Shown here: positions 43,401 through 55,400 of the stretch, piece by piece
Position numbering within the stretch: the stretch's first letter is position 1
Layout: each line of letters opens with the position of its first letter
Origin: Atrichornis clamosus
Taxonomy: Eukaryota > Chordata > Aves > Passeriformes > Menuridae
Direction: 5' to 3'
NCBI GenBank assembly: GCA_013400975.1
Contig: WBMZ01011687.1
Location: 212,087 to 276,086, forward strand
Length of the DNA: 64,000 bases
Translations under genes and position numbers: made by a program
Notes under the pieces: model-generated
Databases searched by the model: none
Told to the model about the DNA's origin: nothing
The model's input: only the letters and a program-made list of their open reading frames with translations

Positions 43401-46400
43401 ACTCAGACAGAAACAGCCCTCACATTTGGAGTGTTTTCTCACCTGAGATAAGGGATTGCAGCTACTGGCAGAAAATATTAAGTAAAAGCTACAAGATAAA
43501 AACAAAGACTAAAATAAGGAGGATTTTTTTCCCTAGTTTCTTAATTAGGTGATATGGAATTCCTAGTATTCCTGCTCTTCTAGAGGGTAACAGCTTGTGA
43601 ATCTGCTTATTGCTCTTGATATTTTACCAACATAGCGCTTATCTATAAAACATATTTCAGTTTAAACTCTTCTGGATTACAGTAACTTGAAAACACTTTC
43701 TGAATAAAAGGATGAAAATGATCCTTGAAAGTTTCAGAAAGATTAGTTAAAAAAAAAAAAAAAAAAAAGCTGTCCTAACTCGGTATATCACATTTTGAGA
43801 AAAATGAAAAGTCCAAACAATGTTAAAGCATGGATCAAAACATATTGTGTTTCATAGGCTGAAATGCTTCCCCTTTGTATCACAATCTGTTTGATACCAC
43901 GGCTATGTACACATTTATTTACTTTGTGCCTCTTCTTTGGCACTTAGGTGCTGTACAGAGGATGCCACACTGGCCCCGAGCAGCTTTTTGCTTTTCATTT
44001 GCACTTTCCTGCTCCAGAGGTCCATCTCTCCGTTGCATGGTATGTGCAGTGGGACAGAGCACTAAGCAGCTGCTGGCCCTTAGGTTTGCCCTTGGACAAA
44101 CTGCACTTGAGGTCAGAAAATGACTCCTTGGGTTCACCCTGTATCTGTGATTGCCCACAGCCCAGATACTTTATAGGTGGCAATCACAGGGGAAAAGGTG
44201 AAGTAGAGGTGCTGGCAACAGCTCTGCCTGTCAAATGGTCTGCAAAGAGACCTCCTTCAGAAACAGGTGGAGTCCTAACAGCAAAATACTTTCAGACCTG
44301 GAAGCATTTCACCATGTTGTGGGAAAGCCTGAAGGTGAATGTTCAGCTGTAACAGCTGTAAAGTGCTTGGGTTTTAATGGATGAAAAGATGCTTATTTGC
44401 ATATCTGGGGACAGATGTAAGCAGTCTTTCAGTAGGAATAGCTTGCCAATGGAAATATGAATTCTGCATTATAAAACCATTATGGATGAGTATATTTTAC
44501 CTTTTATGAAGCATCTGGAAACAGCAAGTCCCAAAAGCCACCAGTATCAACAGCAGTAGTGGGATAGTGGGTATTACAACGTAAATTAGATTCGGAATTA
44601 TACCTACAGGACAAAAATTCTCATTAATGTATCCATGTTGAAATACTCTTAACCATGTGAGTAAAAATCTGGAGCAAAATACCAGCAATACATTAACTCA
44701 CACAAAGGAACATGTATAAATTCCTTCTATATGAAGAGCTCCAAAGAGATAACTCAGCACTATCAAGAATTAAATAGCACTTGAGTGATGTACAAAACAT
44801 ACCCTAAGGTCCTGAATTCTGTCATTTTCCGATTTTGTAACTGAAAATTCAAGTATTTTAACAGAGAACATTTCACAGCCTACTATTTTTATGGTCCATA
44901 TAAACTGTAGACTCACTTGCCCTTGTATGTTGGACTTCCCACCCAGGCAGGACCACAGGAGGAACAAGTCTGGCTCTTGTCTACAAGAGAGGATGGGGTC
45001 TGCAACTTCCAGAAGGGGCCAACAGTTTTTCAGTAACTATATGTCCATGTTTTATACTAGGACATGTTTAATGTACAAATTGTGGAGATTTTCTTACCCA
45101 TTGTCCCTTTCAAATATTTTGAAAATATTTCTCGCTAGCAAGAATAAATGTGGATATTCAGGTCAGGTTTGTTCATGAGTTTTAGAGAAAGTGTCTCTGC
45201 ACAGTTTGTATAAATGGTATTATTGACTTCAACACACAGTTCATCAATGTATTAATTCCTCTGGAGTTACAAATAATGGAAACATCAGTCTGGAAGATGG
45301 TTCAAATCCAACCAACCAGTGGGAAAACAGAACACACAGTTTCTATAATCCCGTGGTGCAATCCTGTAAAAAATCCAGAGCTTCCCCTTAGAGATGCTCA
45401 GTTCCTTGAACCAAGGCCACGCTACAACAAATGTTATTGAAATGAACACATTTCCAGGGCAGTTCCCAGGGAAACAGGGAAGTTTTCTCCCACTGACCAT
45501 AATGGAAACTGTGAAATATTAATTTAACAAGGTCCGCTGTTAATATTTTTACCAGAACACTAAATTCATATGAACACATTACCTGTTTCAGTGGCAATAA
45601 TATGATACTGATCTTCTGGTTTGCTCGTGTCATAAGAATTTCCTGCTGGCACTGTAGGAAAAGTATCTGAAAAGGAGATCAGACATTGTAAGAAATAGTG
45701 AGTAAAAAATATGGCCATTATGTTGTTAAATAAACTAACAGCAATTACATCTTAATTTGTATTGGAAAAATGAACATTTCTAGGATTGATTAAATTGATG
45801 GATAGATACATGTAAACAAGATTTTATTACAACATTGGAATTATACCTGGAACAAGAATTACAAGCACTGCTATTCTGAACAACAGCCATATATTTGTAG
45901 CTGTTGCTCTCTGAAGGATTCATTTCTCCTGTGTTCCAGTTCTAAACTGTGTCTGTTAAACTTGAGTAATTTTGGAGGTTCTTGTAAGCTTATAATTATG
46001 TATTTACCAATGCAACGGAATTTAATGTTTCAAAATTTCTTACCGTAATCTGGCTCTGCTCTGTCTCCTAATTCTTTTTCTAAGACATTATCTGTTAAAT
46101 CAATATTTGAAATTGATTGTTGGAGAATGAAAAATGTGTGCAGTACAACAGATGTTTTCATTACTTTTCATGCAGTATCACAGAAAGAGATACATTCCCC
46201 CAAACAATAATTGCTTAATCCTTCAAAATTTCATCTTCTTACCAAAGAGTATTTGCAAGCTAATGTCAAATCACTTCCAGTTCATACTTTTGGCTCCTTA
46301 GAGAAGGGCTATAGTTTATTTTACTTCCAGTTCTTGGTGGCCTCTGCTAGGTTAATGGCTAAGACACTGAATGCCTTAATTTCTTGTGCTGAAAAAAACC

Positions 46401-49400
46401 TCCCAACATATTCAGAGCTTCACTTGTGCAGACAATGATAAAGCAATATAAGAAAAGTGCTCTTTATCATGAGGTTGTACTAAACAAGTGCTATGAGCCT
46501 GCAGTTCTGAGTATCTTGACAAATACAAACTGCTGGGAGAAATGAAAACAGTGATAAAGCCTGCTAGAAAAAGGCAATTATTTCACCTACTCTGGGAAAA
46601 GAATAGCTACATTTGGCCATATATTTTTTAAAAATACCAAGATACCCCAAAGAACTGGGCTGCTGTCTCTTGACAGCAGAAGAGGAGATGAGTTTTTAAT
46701 TTGATTGCATGATCAAACCTACAGGAGCTGGGCAGGAACTAAGTGTGGTCGCAATTACCAACCTATAATTAAATTTAAGACCGCTGAATGATCAATATGG
46801 TCTCAAGCCAGCCTGAACATTGCAACAGTAAATGCTGTCAAGGGAGGCACTATAAAAAGGGCTTAGAAAAATAAAAGTGTCTACCAGAAATGCAGCTGCT
46901 GCTGGAGCGAGGCTGCCTAATGAGCACTGCCCTGAACTTGCTGCTGATACAATTAGGTGCAAGTTCCTCACAACCACCTACAGCCTGAGGTTGGTACCAT
47001 ACACCACATACCCAACACAGACAGGAAAGCTGTGAGAAAACAGCACACGCAGGTAACAAACCGAAATTCAACGTGCATGTGGCACTTTAATGCTCCTGGT
47101 GAAATGGATGGATTCTGTATTGCTAAGAGCTGACATCGAGGCCATTACGGTGATTTGAGGGGGGAAAAAAGGGCGTTTGCAAGTCTCACTCAGTTTGAGA
47201 TAACAAATGTTATTTTCTCACAAAGACTGTGGTACTTTCTTCAGGCGGTGAAAGAAATGTCATATATCTATTTATATACATTTATGCATCTACTCCTTTC
47301 CTCCATGTGACAGAAAAATACATTTCTGGAGAATAGTCTCCTTTGCTAAAGAGCACAATTCCAACAGCTTGAAAAATAAATAGCTACAATTCAGTAGTAC
47401 TGTATTTAGCTGCATAACAATGTCAGTCCTAACAATAATCCACCCACACATTGTTTGCCTTAAATGCCTCATTATACGCTAGTAACTTATTGCTGCCTTG
47501 TGAAAGAAATAAATGCATTTTCACTGTTCCTGTTAGCACTTTGTTTTCTGTTTGCAATCGAAAATACCCAGCATGTTTTCGGATGGTGAAAGCAATAAAG
47601 AAAATAATTCTTTATCACATCTCAACAAGAATGGCAAGTAGTTCACCACTACAGAATAATTATCTCACTTAAATTTGTTTGCTTTTAAAGATATGAAATA
47701 TACCTGAGACTGAGCCATTTCATTAAAGCCTGCACTTTCTTACATAAAAATGTTGGTATTTTAACAACAAACATTTTAATTATATTATTTCAAAATAGTC
47801 ATGAATAGTTGTAAATGTAATACAATTTTATATGTCACATTTCCTTGAAGGGCATGTGATGATAACTAATCATCATAAGATAGTGATATCCACTACTAAT
47901 TTAAAAGCTGGAAGAGATTTAGGGGATGGGGGTAAAACGTGTGGGTACACCAAGACTTCCAAACATTTAATATTTACTTGCAATATTTATTGCTATTAAT
48001 ATCCTCATTAAGAGACCAGAGAGTGAAAAAGTCAGAAACAAAATAGCCTGGATCTCTACAGACAGATTTCTACAAAGAGAGTGATTATTGCTTAATCACG
48101 ACCATGGAGAAAGCAGATATGAAACTGCAGAATTAGGTAGGTCGTAGAGCTGCTAAGTGTAGCCTTTTATGGAATCACAGAATGGTTTGGCTTGGAAGGG
48201 ACCTTTAATAACATCACATTCCAAACCCCCTGCCGAGGGCAGGGACACCTTCCATTATTCCCAGGTTGCACAGAGCTCCATCCAACCTGGCCTTGAGCAC
48301 TTCCAGGGATGGGGCATCCACAGCTTCTGTGGACAACCTAACCCTGACCTGTTCCAATGCCTCATCATCCTTACAGGGAAGAATTTCTTCCTAATATCCA
48401 ATCTAACCCTACTGTCTGTCCGTGTGAAGCCATTCCCCCTTGTCCTGTCACTCCAGGCCCCTGTCCATAGTCTCTCTCCATATTTCCTGTGGGCTCCCCT
48501 CAGGCACTGCAAGGCCACANNNNNNNNNNNNNNNNNNNNNNNNNNNNNNNNNNNNNNNNNNNNNNNNNNNNNNNNNNNNNNNNNNNNNNNNNNNNNNNNN
48601 NNNNNNNNNNNNNNNNNNNNNNNNNNNNNNNNNNNNNNNNNNNNNNNNNNNNNNNNNNNNNNNNNNNNNNNNNNNNNNNNNNNNNNNNNNNNNNNNNNNN
48701 NNNNNNNNNNNNNNNNNNNNNNNNNNNNNNNNNNNNNNNNNNNNNNNNNNNNNNNNNNNNNNNNNNNNNNNNNNNNNNNNNNNNNNNNNNNNNNNNNNNN
48801 NNNNNNNNNNNNNNNNNNNNNNNNNNNNNNNNNNNNNNNNNNNNNNNNNNNNNNNNNNNNNNNNNNNNNNNNNNNNNNNNNNNNNNNNNNNNNNNNNNNT
48901 GGTACCAGGCCCTGGCCCAGGTGCAGCACCTTGGACTTGATCTGTTAAACCTCCTGAGATTCCCATTGGCTTACTTCCTGAGTTTTTATTAATGCATTAA
49001 TGAAGTTAATGCTTCATTTCATATGCATTCTGACTTTCAGTTTACTTTTGAAAAAACAGACACACCACAAATTATTTGGAAACATTTGCATGATCCTACT
49101 GAAAAACATGTTTTCATTTTCTGTAAGTACCACCAAGAATAGAAAGCGTTACAGGCTCAAACTTGAAAGTTTACTTTCCATGTCTGGTTTTGTACCATGT
49201 TCTAATTTATAGTTCATGTTTCCTCTATTGACATATTCAGAACTTATGTCATGTCTGGAAGTACAGCCAAATTGCCTAAAATCTGGCTTTTCCTGTCACC
49301 ATCTCAACTAGCATGCATCTGCTTTTCATATCTGTAAGTCCACATGCATGAATGCAGAATATTTTCCTGCTGTTCTGGACTTCCTTCTTCAAGCCATAAC

Positions 49401-50999
49401 TTTTTGAAACAACCTTCACATGTACATTGGTATAAAATGTCAGGGCTGCAGCTACAAAGCCAGTGCAATATTTTTTACAGGAGGCCCAAGAGAAGTCTCG
49501 GTCATCCTACTTGACAGCAAAAAAGGGAAGTAGAAAATGTCCACTGAAAACACTTTGTGAAGAATAAAATAGCTAGGGAAAGAATTAAAGCAAACCTGGG
49601 AATGCACAGTAATGAAGCTAACTTTGTAAACTTTGTTATTAGCTATAAAAAGGTTTATTTAAATTTATTAAAGAATTTTAATTTTTTTTGACATATTGCA
49701 TCTCCTGTTAATGTAAATCAGGCACACACCAAAGGAACCAGTACCAAAAGACACTTGAAGACTCCATCACAAACCACAGGCAATTGTTTTTCTAAGATAA
49801 TGTCACACCTGTGAAATACAACTTTAGTTTCACCTACCTGGGGCGTATTTGCAGATAAAATTGTGCTTCATGTTGCATCTATCATCATTCCACTGATAAA
49901 GGTATGGCCCTCCCAGGCCAGGGTTTGCAGTTGGCTGGTGATACATCACCACACAGGCTTCACTTCCACAGGAAGGCTCATCTGTATACCAATTTCTAGT
50001 GGTACACACAAAGACAAATTTCAGTTTTTGAAGCTAAGGTTCATCAGGATGCCAAAGAAAAGAGTTTACATCAACAAAGAAATATCAACCCCAACAGTCC
50101 CAAGATATCCTGTGTTTCCCACAAGCCCTCTGTGAAAGGAGTTAAGGCCCAAGCTCCACATCTCTGAATTTCAAAAAAATTCTGATCAGTTAAAGCACCT
50201 CTGCAGAAGTAATACTCTACTGCTCTGCTTTCCTCCCTGTTTGACTCTTCCCTATCCCCTTGTTCCATGAGTTGCTGCTAGTCTGGCCTTTGGCTTAAGC
50301 AGGAAATTAAAGGCTTTTCAAAAAGCATAGAAACAGAAAATTTATGTTAAGTACAATGTTTTAATTTACTTGGTGACTGGCTCCCTGATTCGAGGTGGCC
50401 AGAGCCTTGCAGGATTTGCCTGCCTGCTTTCAGACCACGTCCTAAAGACTCTGTGTGTGGCAGAACCACCTCCAACCAAAATTCATACTCTGTGGGTGGG
50501 AGCAAAGAAATCTGGATGCTGAGGCCACACCGTGCCACTTTTCACAGCTTCAAGTTCAAAAACCCGATTGGCGAATTTAAGGGTGAATGCTACTACCTTG
50601 ACGGGGCTGCAAGCCTTCAATTCTTGACATTTCAACCTTTGCTTCATTCCACAAACCCTTCCCAATTAGCAGTTTCCCTCCCTCACCTGAATGGTGAAAG
50701 GCTCCCATCAGCCCACTGGTAGAGGTCGGGGCACGCACTCGACGTGGCCACTCCATCGCCGCTTCTCCACAGCCCAATCCAGAAATCGCCATCAGAAACC
50801 CCTGAGCCTGACTTAGTGAGGTTTTGCAGCATGTTTTCTATCAGCTGCTGCTCAGCTTCACTCTCCAAGCTCAGCAAAGCCCCGCCATCGATCTCACAAG
50901 CCTGGCGGGCCTCCTGGAAGCCCACGCGCCTGGACAAGTCCTGGAAATAGGCCAATTTGTAACAGGAACGCTTGAAGGCACCATAGCACACCTTCTGAC
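40357..50999 (-). CDS. CHODL: Chondrolectin, exons 2-7 (all but signal peptide)
   Basis: Chondrolectin is a single-pass type I membrane protein with one C-type lectin domain, expressed in muscle, cartilage and motor neurons. Six minus-strand exons, listed separately, join in phase to 258 codons and a TAA stop (40359-40357). Reading order: QKVCYGAFKRSCYKLAYF at the domain start, the WIGLW motif, the WND motif near the domain end, an acidic stalk, the membrane segment IIPNLIYVVIPTIPLLLLIL, a CC juxtamembrane pair, and a basic cytoplasmic tail ending SSMEV. The stalk is longer than in human CHODL by roughly a dozen residues. The signal-peptide exon was not found; a CpG-rich block at the right edge suggests it lies at or just beyond 64000. 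The gene is convergent with TMPRSS15. Confidence 0.97.
40442..44500. other. CHODL intron 6
   Basis: It holds a C-rich stretch at 40770-40970, A-rich tracts near 42690 and 43750, and an unrecognised 134-codon plus-strand frame at 43948-44352. No further exon is needed for phase. Confidence 0.7.
44501..44603 (-). CDS. CHODL: CHODL exon 6: transmembrane segment
   Basis: The acceptor is tttttgtcctgtag and the donor AAAAG|GTAAAA, in phase 2. The exon encodes GIIPNLIYVV, PTIPLLLLILVAFGTCCF and QMLHK. As far as recalled, this hydrophobic helix and its CC pair equal the human sequence. Confidence 0.97.
45583..45666 (-). CDS. CHODL: CHODL exon 5: stalk
   Basis: The acceptor is gatctccttttcag and the donor GTAATG. 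The 84 nt are phase-neutral (1 to 1). They encode DTFPTVPAGNSYDTS, then KPEDQYHIIATETG. The end corresponds to the human stretch just before the membrane segment (VVVTEAG). Confidence 0.88.
46044..46079 (-). CDS. CHODL: CHODL exon 4: 36-nt stalk microexon
   Basis: The acceptor is gataatgtcttag and the donor GTAAGA. Its 36 nt keep the phase (1 to 1) and encode about 12 residues, EKELGDRAEPDY, an acidic stalk piece. It is not obviously similar to the human stalk. Correct phase and good splice sites are the support. Confidence 0.8.
48170..48968 (-). mobile_element. CR1 LINE copy (antisense) interrupted by assembly gap
   Basis: The left part, 48170-48519, starts GGAATCACAGAATGGTTTGG and continues through GCCGAGGGCAGGGACACCTT and CCTAATATCCAATCTAACCC. 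The right part after the gap has GGTGCAGCACCTTGGACTTG and ends near 48968. The order suggests one long CR1 copy across the gap. It lies in CHODL intron 3. Confidence 0.9.
48520..48899. other. Assembly gap (380 N)
   Basis: A run of 380 undetermined bases lies inside a CR1 copy. Reading frames that cross it are meaningless. No exon is missing here, since CHODL exons 3 and 4 join in phase. Confidence 0.99.
49838..49995 (-). CDS. CHODL: CHODL exon 3: C-type lectin domain end
   Basis: The acceptor is gtaccactag and the donor GTAGGT, in phase 1. The exon encodes NWYTDEPSCGSEACVVMYH, then LYQWNDDRCNMKHNFICKY. EPS and WND stand where calcium-binding lectins carry EPN/QPD and WND. Confidence 0.97.
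49996..50686. other. CHODL intron 2
   Basis: A 691-bp intron; nothing recognisable beyond splice signals. Confidence 0.8.
50687..50999 (-). CDS. CHODL: CHODL exon 2: C-type lectin domain, main part
   Basis: The acceptor is ttattttgcag and the donor GTGAGG, in phase 2. The exon encodes QKVCYGAFKRSCYKLAYF, VGFQEARQACE, LLSLESEAEQQLIE, the glycosylation site NLT, SDGDFWIGLWRSGDG and CPDLYQWADGS. The entry phase implies that exon 1 ends with one base of a codon. Confidence 0.97.
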
Positions 51000-51950
51000 C
51001 TGCAAAATAAAAACAGGAGAGCGCTCAGAGCACAGCAGTTCATAGCAAAACTGGGAAAAAAAGAATACATAGCACGTCTTGCATATGCTGATGGAGGACA
51101 GGAGATTTTTGTCTGAGAGGATTCATGGTGATAATGCTGCCACCACCGAAATCCTTTGCTCTAATTTAAAATGCAAATATCACACAGTTCATGGGAATCT
51201 ATGCCTTCTTCCCAAGGCCTGTGAAACTCTCCAAAACACTGAAGATTCCCAATAGATTCTAGAAAAATATTCTCTAATGACTGTACCATCGGGCCCCTCT
51301 GTTGAAGCCAGGATCTCTTTGGAGGGTATGTTCTTAACTATTTCATACTAATAGACCAACTTCACTTTTATTTTGTAACCAAAGCTATTTAATTTTTATT
51401 TTTCAAGTTTCAAATTCTCATTTTTAATGGCAAGAAGCAGCTGGAGGTTTTTTGATCCTGTTATCTAACCTTGAGAGGTCGGATTTCACGAGCAACTCAC
51501 AGCTACTCTTTGCTATCATGTGCCCAAGTACAACGTTTAAGGGTGTGTGGAAGGAGAGAGTCCGCTCCTTCCAGTTCTTTGTCTGAGAAAAATACATGCT
51601 TTTTTCCTAAAAAATAAAAATAATTATCATTTTCAACTAGTAAGACTCTCTAGAGTTTATTCAAGATATACAAGATGAGGAACTAACATGAGGAGTTAAC
51701 ACACTCACTTATCAGCTGCAACTGAACTCCCTTATGCTTATTTCAGGACAGGAGAAGGCTTTTAAATATAACCATCTCTTAAAAAAAAAAAGTTTTTCCA
51801 ACATGGAAATTTATCATTGGAAAAGAAAAGTAGGAAAGTTTATTTTGTTACGCAAGAATCACTGAAGGACACCAGAGTAACAAAAACTACCAGGGATTAT
51901 CTAGATTGTTGAGAAATCCACAAAATTCATCATTTTACTGGAAAATTTGA

Positions 51951-52440
51951 CAATCATAGACTATACAGAGCTGGAAGGGCTCATTGAGGAACATTGAGAC
52001 CAACTCCTGAACCTGCACAGGACACCCTGACAATCCCTCACGTGCCTGAGAGTGTTGCCCAGATGCTTCTTGAACTCCGGCAGCCTTGAGGAGCCTGTTC
52101 CCGTGCCCGACCACCCTCCGGGAGAAGAACCTTTTCCTGATATCCAACCTAAACCTTCCCTGACACAGCTCCAGTCATTCCCTCTGGTCCTCTCACTGGT
52201 CACAGAGAGAAGACATCAGTGTCTGCTCCTCCTTTTCCCCTTGTGAGGATATTTTAGACTCCAGTGAGGTCTCTCCTCAGTGTCCTCTTCTCCAGGCTGA
52301 ACGAACAGGTGCCCTCACCTTTCACCATCCTCATAACCTCCTTTGGACACTCTCCAATAGCTTAATATCCTTCTTTTATTCAGACACCCAGAACTGCTCA
52401 GAGCACTCGAGGTGAGGCCACACCAGCACAAAGTGCAGTA
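51951..52440 (-). mobile_element. CR1 LINE fragment (antisense)
   Basis: The copy starts CAATCATAGACTATACAGAG, then AGCTGGAAGGGCTCATTGAG, CCAGATGCTTCTTGAACTCC and CCTGATATCCAACCTAAACC. It continues through the CTCCTCAGTGTCCTCTTCTC segment. It lies in CHODL intron 1 and belongs to the same CR1 type as the copy at 59382. Confidence 0.92.
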
Positions 52441-55400
52441 GTTTATTGTGCCACACCACATTTGCATTTGAAAAATCTTGTATTTAGTCCCACTCTGAAG
52501 CAAACCGAGATACATGACTCGCGTAAATAACTTTTGAGCAGGATTTATTCTGTTTCAGCTTAAAAAAAAATTATAATTTGGCACTGGGAAACAGCAGCAT
52601 CCTCCTGTAAGTTCAGCAGTGTTTTTCTATACACAAAGAGTAAGCATAGAAGGAAACCCCTTAAAAGCTACACTACAGTTAATTCTTTTTGCATTAGAGT
52701 TGCTTCATTTCTGTATTTGATCAGTAGGATACTTCCCACAGCAGGTGGCATACAGCACAAGGACTGACTGAAGACATCTCTCTATTGCACAGAGCACACT
52801 TTCAAGAATTTGCAGAGGATAAGCAGACTGTATCAACGCTGCATTAATATAGGAATGTGAAAACAAGATCAGCTCTTGACTTTTAGCTAAATCTGAAAGT
52901 AACTCTTATCTTTTGGGATTGTTTCTGTTGTGGAAAGTTAAATTTTAGGGGCAGTAGGGGTAGACTATGCTTAGGTCTCTAGGGTTTCTTCTAATCTTTC
53001 TTGGAAAGAAACTCCAAAAACTCTGAAACCTTTTCTTTATGATACTCTATTAAAGTTCATCTGGAGAAGGACTATCAGGAAGAGGAGCATCTTTGCAGTC
53101 TCATTCTTACTTGGCAGACAGACTTCTGAAAATTCAGTTGCTTATCAGTAATCAATCTACAAAATACAGGAACAAGAACAGTCTGACAAAAGGACAAGCT
53201 TGTCACACAGATATCCATGGAAAAAGCCAGGCTCCAAGACCAGGAAGATAGCACCTATTGGGACTTTCTTTGATAACCTCCTGTCTACACTGTGTGTGTC
53301 CCAATTCCTTTCCTGCCCTTCCCTTTATTCATGCAGGTTATAACAAATAAATAAATGTAGTAAGAGCCATAGTCCTAGCTGGGCGATGGTGCTGAAGAGC
53401 CAAGAGACTGAGCCTGTGATAGAGATGCACATGAAATAACAGGCTTCTTCCTAGGACTTCTTTGAACAGAAGCAAAAATACCCCTCTTACCAAAGTAACA
53501 AAGTGATAGCTCTCAATGCTGCCAAGTGGGAAGTGCAAGACTGAAAGCTGCAAGTGAAATCCCAGCTCATTCCCCTCATCTACAATGCTGCAATGCCAAT
53601 TTTGCTAACGTGATCCATCTTCCCCAGAAGCTCTGCCTCACTGCCAGGAGACACTGCACAGGGAAGGAGGGGCTGACCAGCATGCTGACCCTCACCAGTG
53701 GGTCACTGCCAGAGTACACACGTGTATACAACAGCCCAAACATCCAAAGGCTACCACTGAAGTATGCAGGGCACTCATCACTCACCAGCAGAAGAGACCA
53801 CACCTTTCCCTGCAGCTGAAGATCGGATTCAAAGCATTCATTCAAGATGCATATGCAAATTTAGGGAGAGTGCTTTGTCCATTGTCTTGTTCTTTTCATT
53901 TTCCCGGACAATTTTTAGAAATAAACTCCTCCATGATTCCCTTCATTCTGTGCACACACTCCTCCTTGACACCGAGCACTAAGTTATGAGCAAATTCAGG
54001 TATCAACGAGTCCTGGTGACAGTTTCAGTCACGCAGGAATGTTAAACCAACTGAATGAGTGGGCTGCCCACTAGGGATCATAATTCCTGCGCTGTGCCTC
54101 CCTTTCATGGAAAACAGATAACTTTCCCTTTATAACACACAATCCACCCGCCACCCCTGCATGTTTCTCAGTTTATCTGAAAGGGTTAGCAAGTTGAAGC
54201 TTCGTGTGAAGACATTTTCTTTCTTCCCTTAAACTGACCTGAACAATTTTTAAGGATACCATTGTTATTGCAGATGCTTGGGCAGGGTTAAATAATTGTA
54301 AAATCAAGTCATTTGTTGCTCCCTCCACCTATGGCAAAAGAAATAATTTCCTCCTTACAGGCTAATAATTTCTGCAAGAATATACCTCCAGAAACCAACC
54401 AGCAAGAAACCAAAAAATAATTGGCATTAAGACCCCTAGACCCAAACTGTGAATGAAGCAGTTGAGGCAGAGCAGTAGGCTTTCTGGAAGAAGCTGTGAA
54501 TTTCTCTTGTTCTAGTTAATTTAATCCCCGTGTTTAGGCAGTGACCTACTCTGAAGCTTTTCTTTCTTCTTTTGAAGCGGACTTTGAACCAGCTCCACTA
54601 CAGCAGATAAATGTGCTAATGGAAATCTGCAGTGGTGCCTCGATAGTTGGCAAATCAGTTTGACATTTCAGTGCTCTTCTCGGAACACGCTGAGATGCCA
54701 GGTTTTAAAGCTTCATTTTTTACCACTTTCTCTCACTACTAATTTCTGAACTACAAAGCAGAAATAATTTACCACTGAAAAGTGACAGAATGGACCACAT
54801 TGTGCAGCAGACAAGATAAGTATGGAAACATTACCCGTGTGCTATTTTACCTTACTCTAACATCTTTCAGCAGACTCCACAGTTAATTCTAAGGCAGCTT
54901 TTTGCTATTTCAGCTGTGTAAATTGAATTCCAATTTTTCTGTCGCAATTGAATAGAAACTAGATTTGTAAGCAAGACTATTGGAATGAATCACGCTAAGA
55001 TACTACACGGGGTAAATAATTTTATTTTTTCTATCCTGTCCCATTAGCTGATGAAATCAAGAGTGTGTACAGTACTTGTTCTAGGAAATGCTAGCTACCC
55101 TTCCCATCCATATGGATCCGTTTTCATCTTGGCTGTTGTCCCACAGCTCCACAGTAGAATGTTTTGATATCAACATTAGAACAAAAAGATTTTTTAACTA
55201 AATGAGTTGTTAAAGTATTTCTGCAGATAATTCTGCAGGGGGAAAACAAATCTCCTTCAAGAGAAAGAGAAACAAGCAAATTCCCAGCTGTTATTTTAAT
55301 CAGTTATATCTCCATTACGTTTTAAAGTGATGCTTCATTAAACAGAAATAAGTTCCTTGATTGCTGTGACAGAAGTTATAGCAAAGTGTCATTTAGAAGC

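Larger units (their letters stand above)
44604..49837. other. CHODL introns 3 to 5
   Basis: Introns 44604-45582, 45667-46043 and 46080-49837. The last holds the CR1 copy and the assembly gap. Nothing else was recognised. Confidence 0.7.

Noticed and set aside
43948..44352. 134-codon plus-strand frame in CHODL intron 6
   Set aside because: No recognised similarity, and no splice or promoter context; kept only as a note.
48169..48992. Long frames across the N run
   Set aside because: They are artefacts of undetermined bases inside a CR1 copy.
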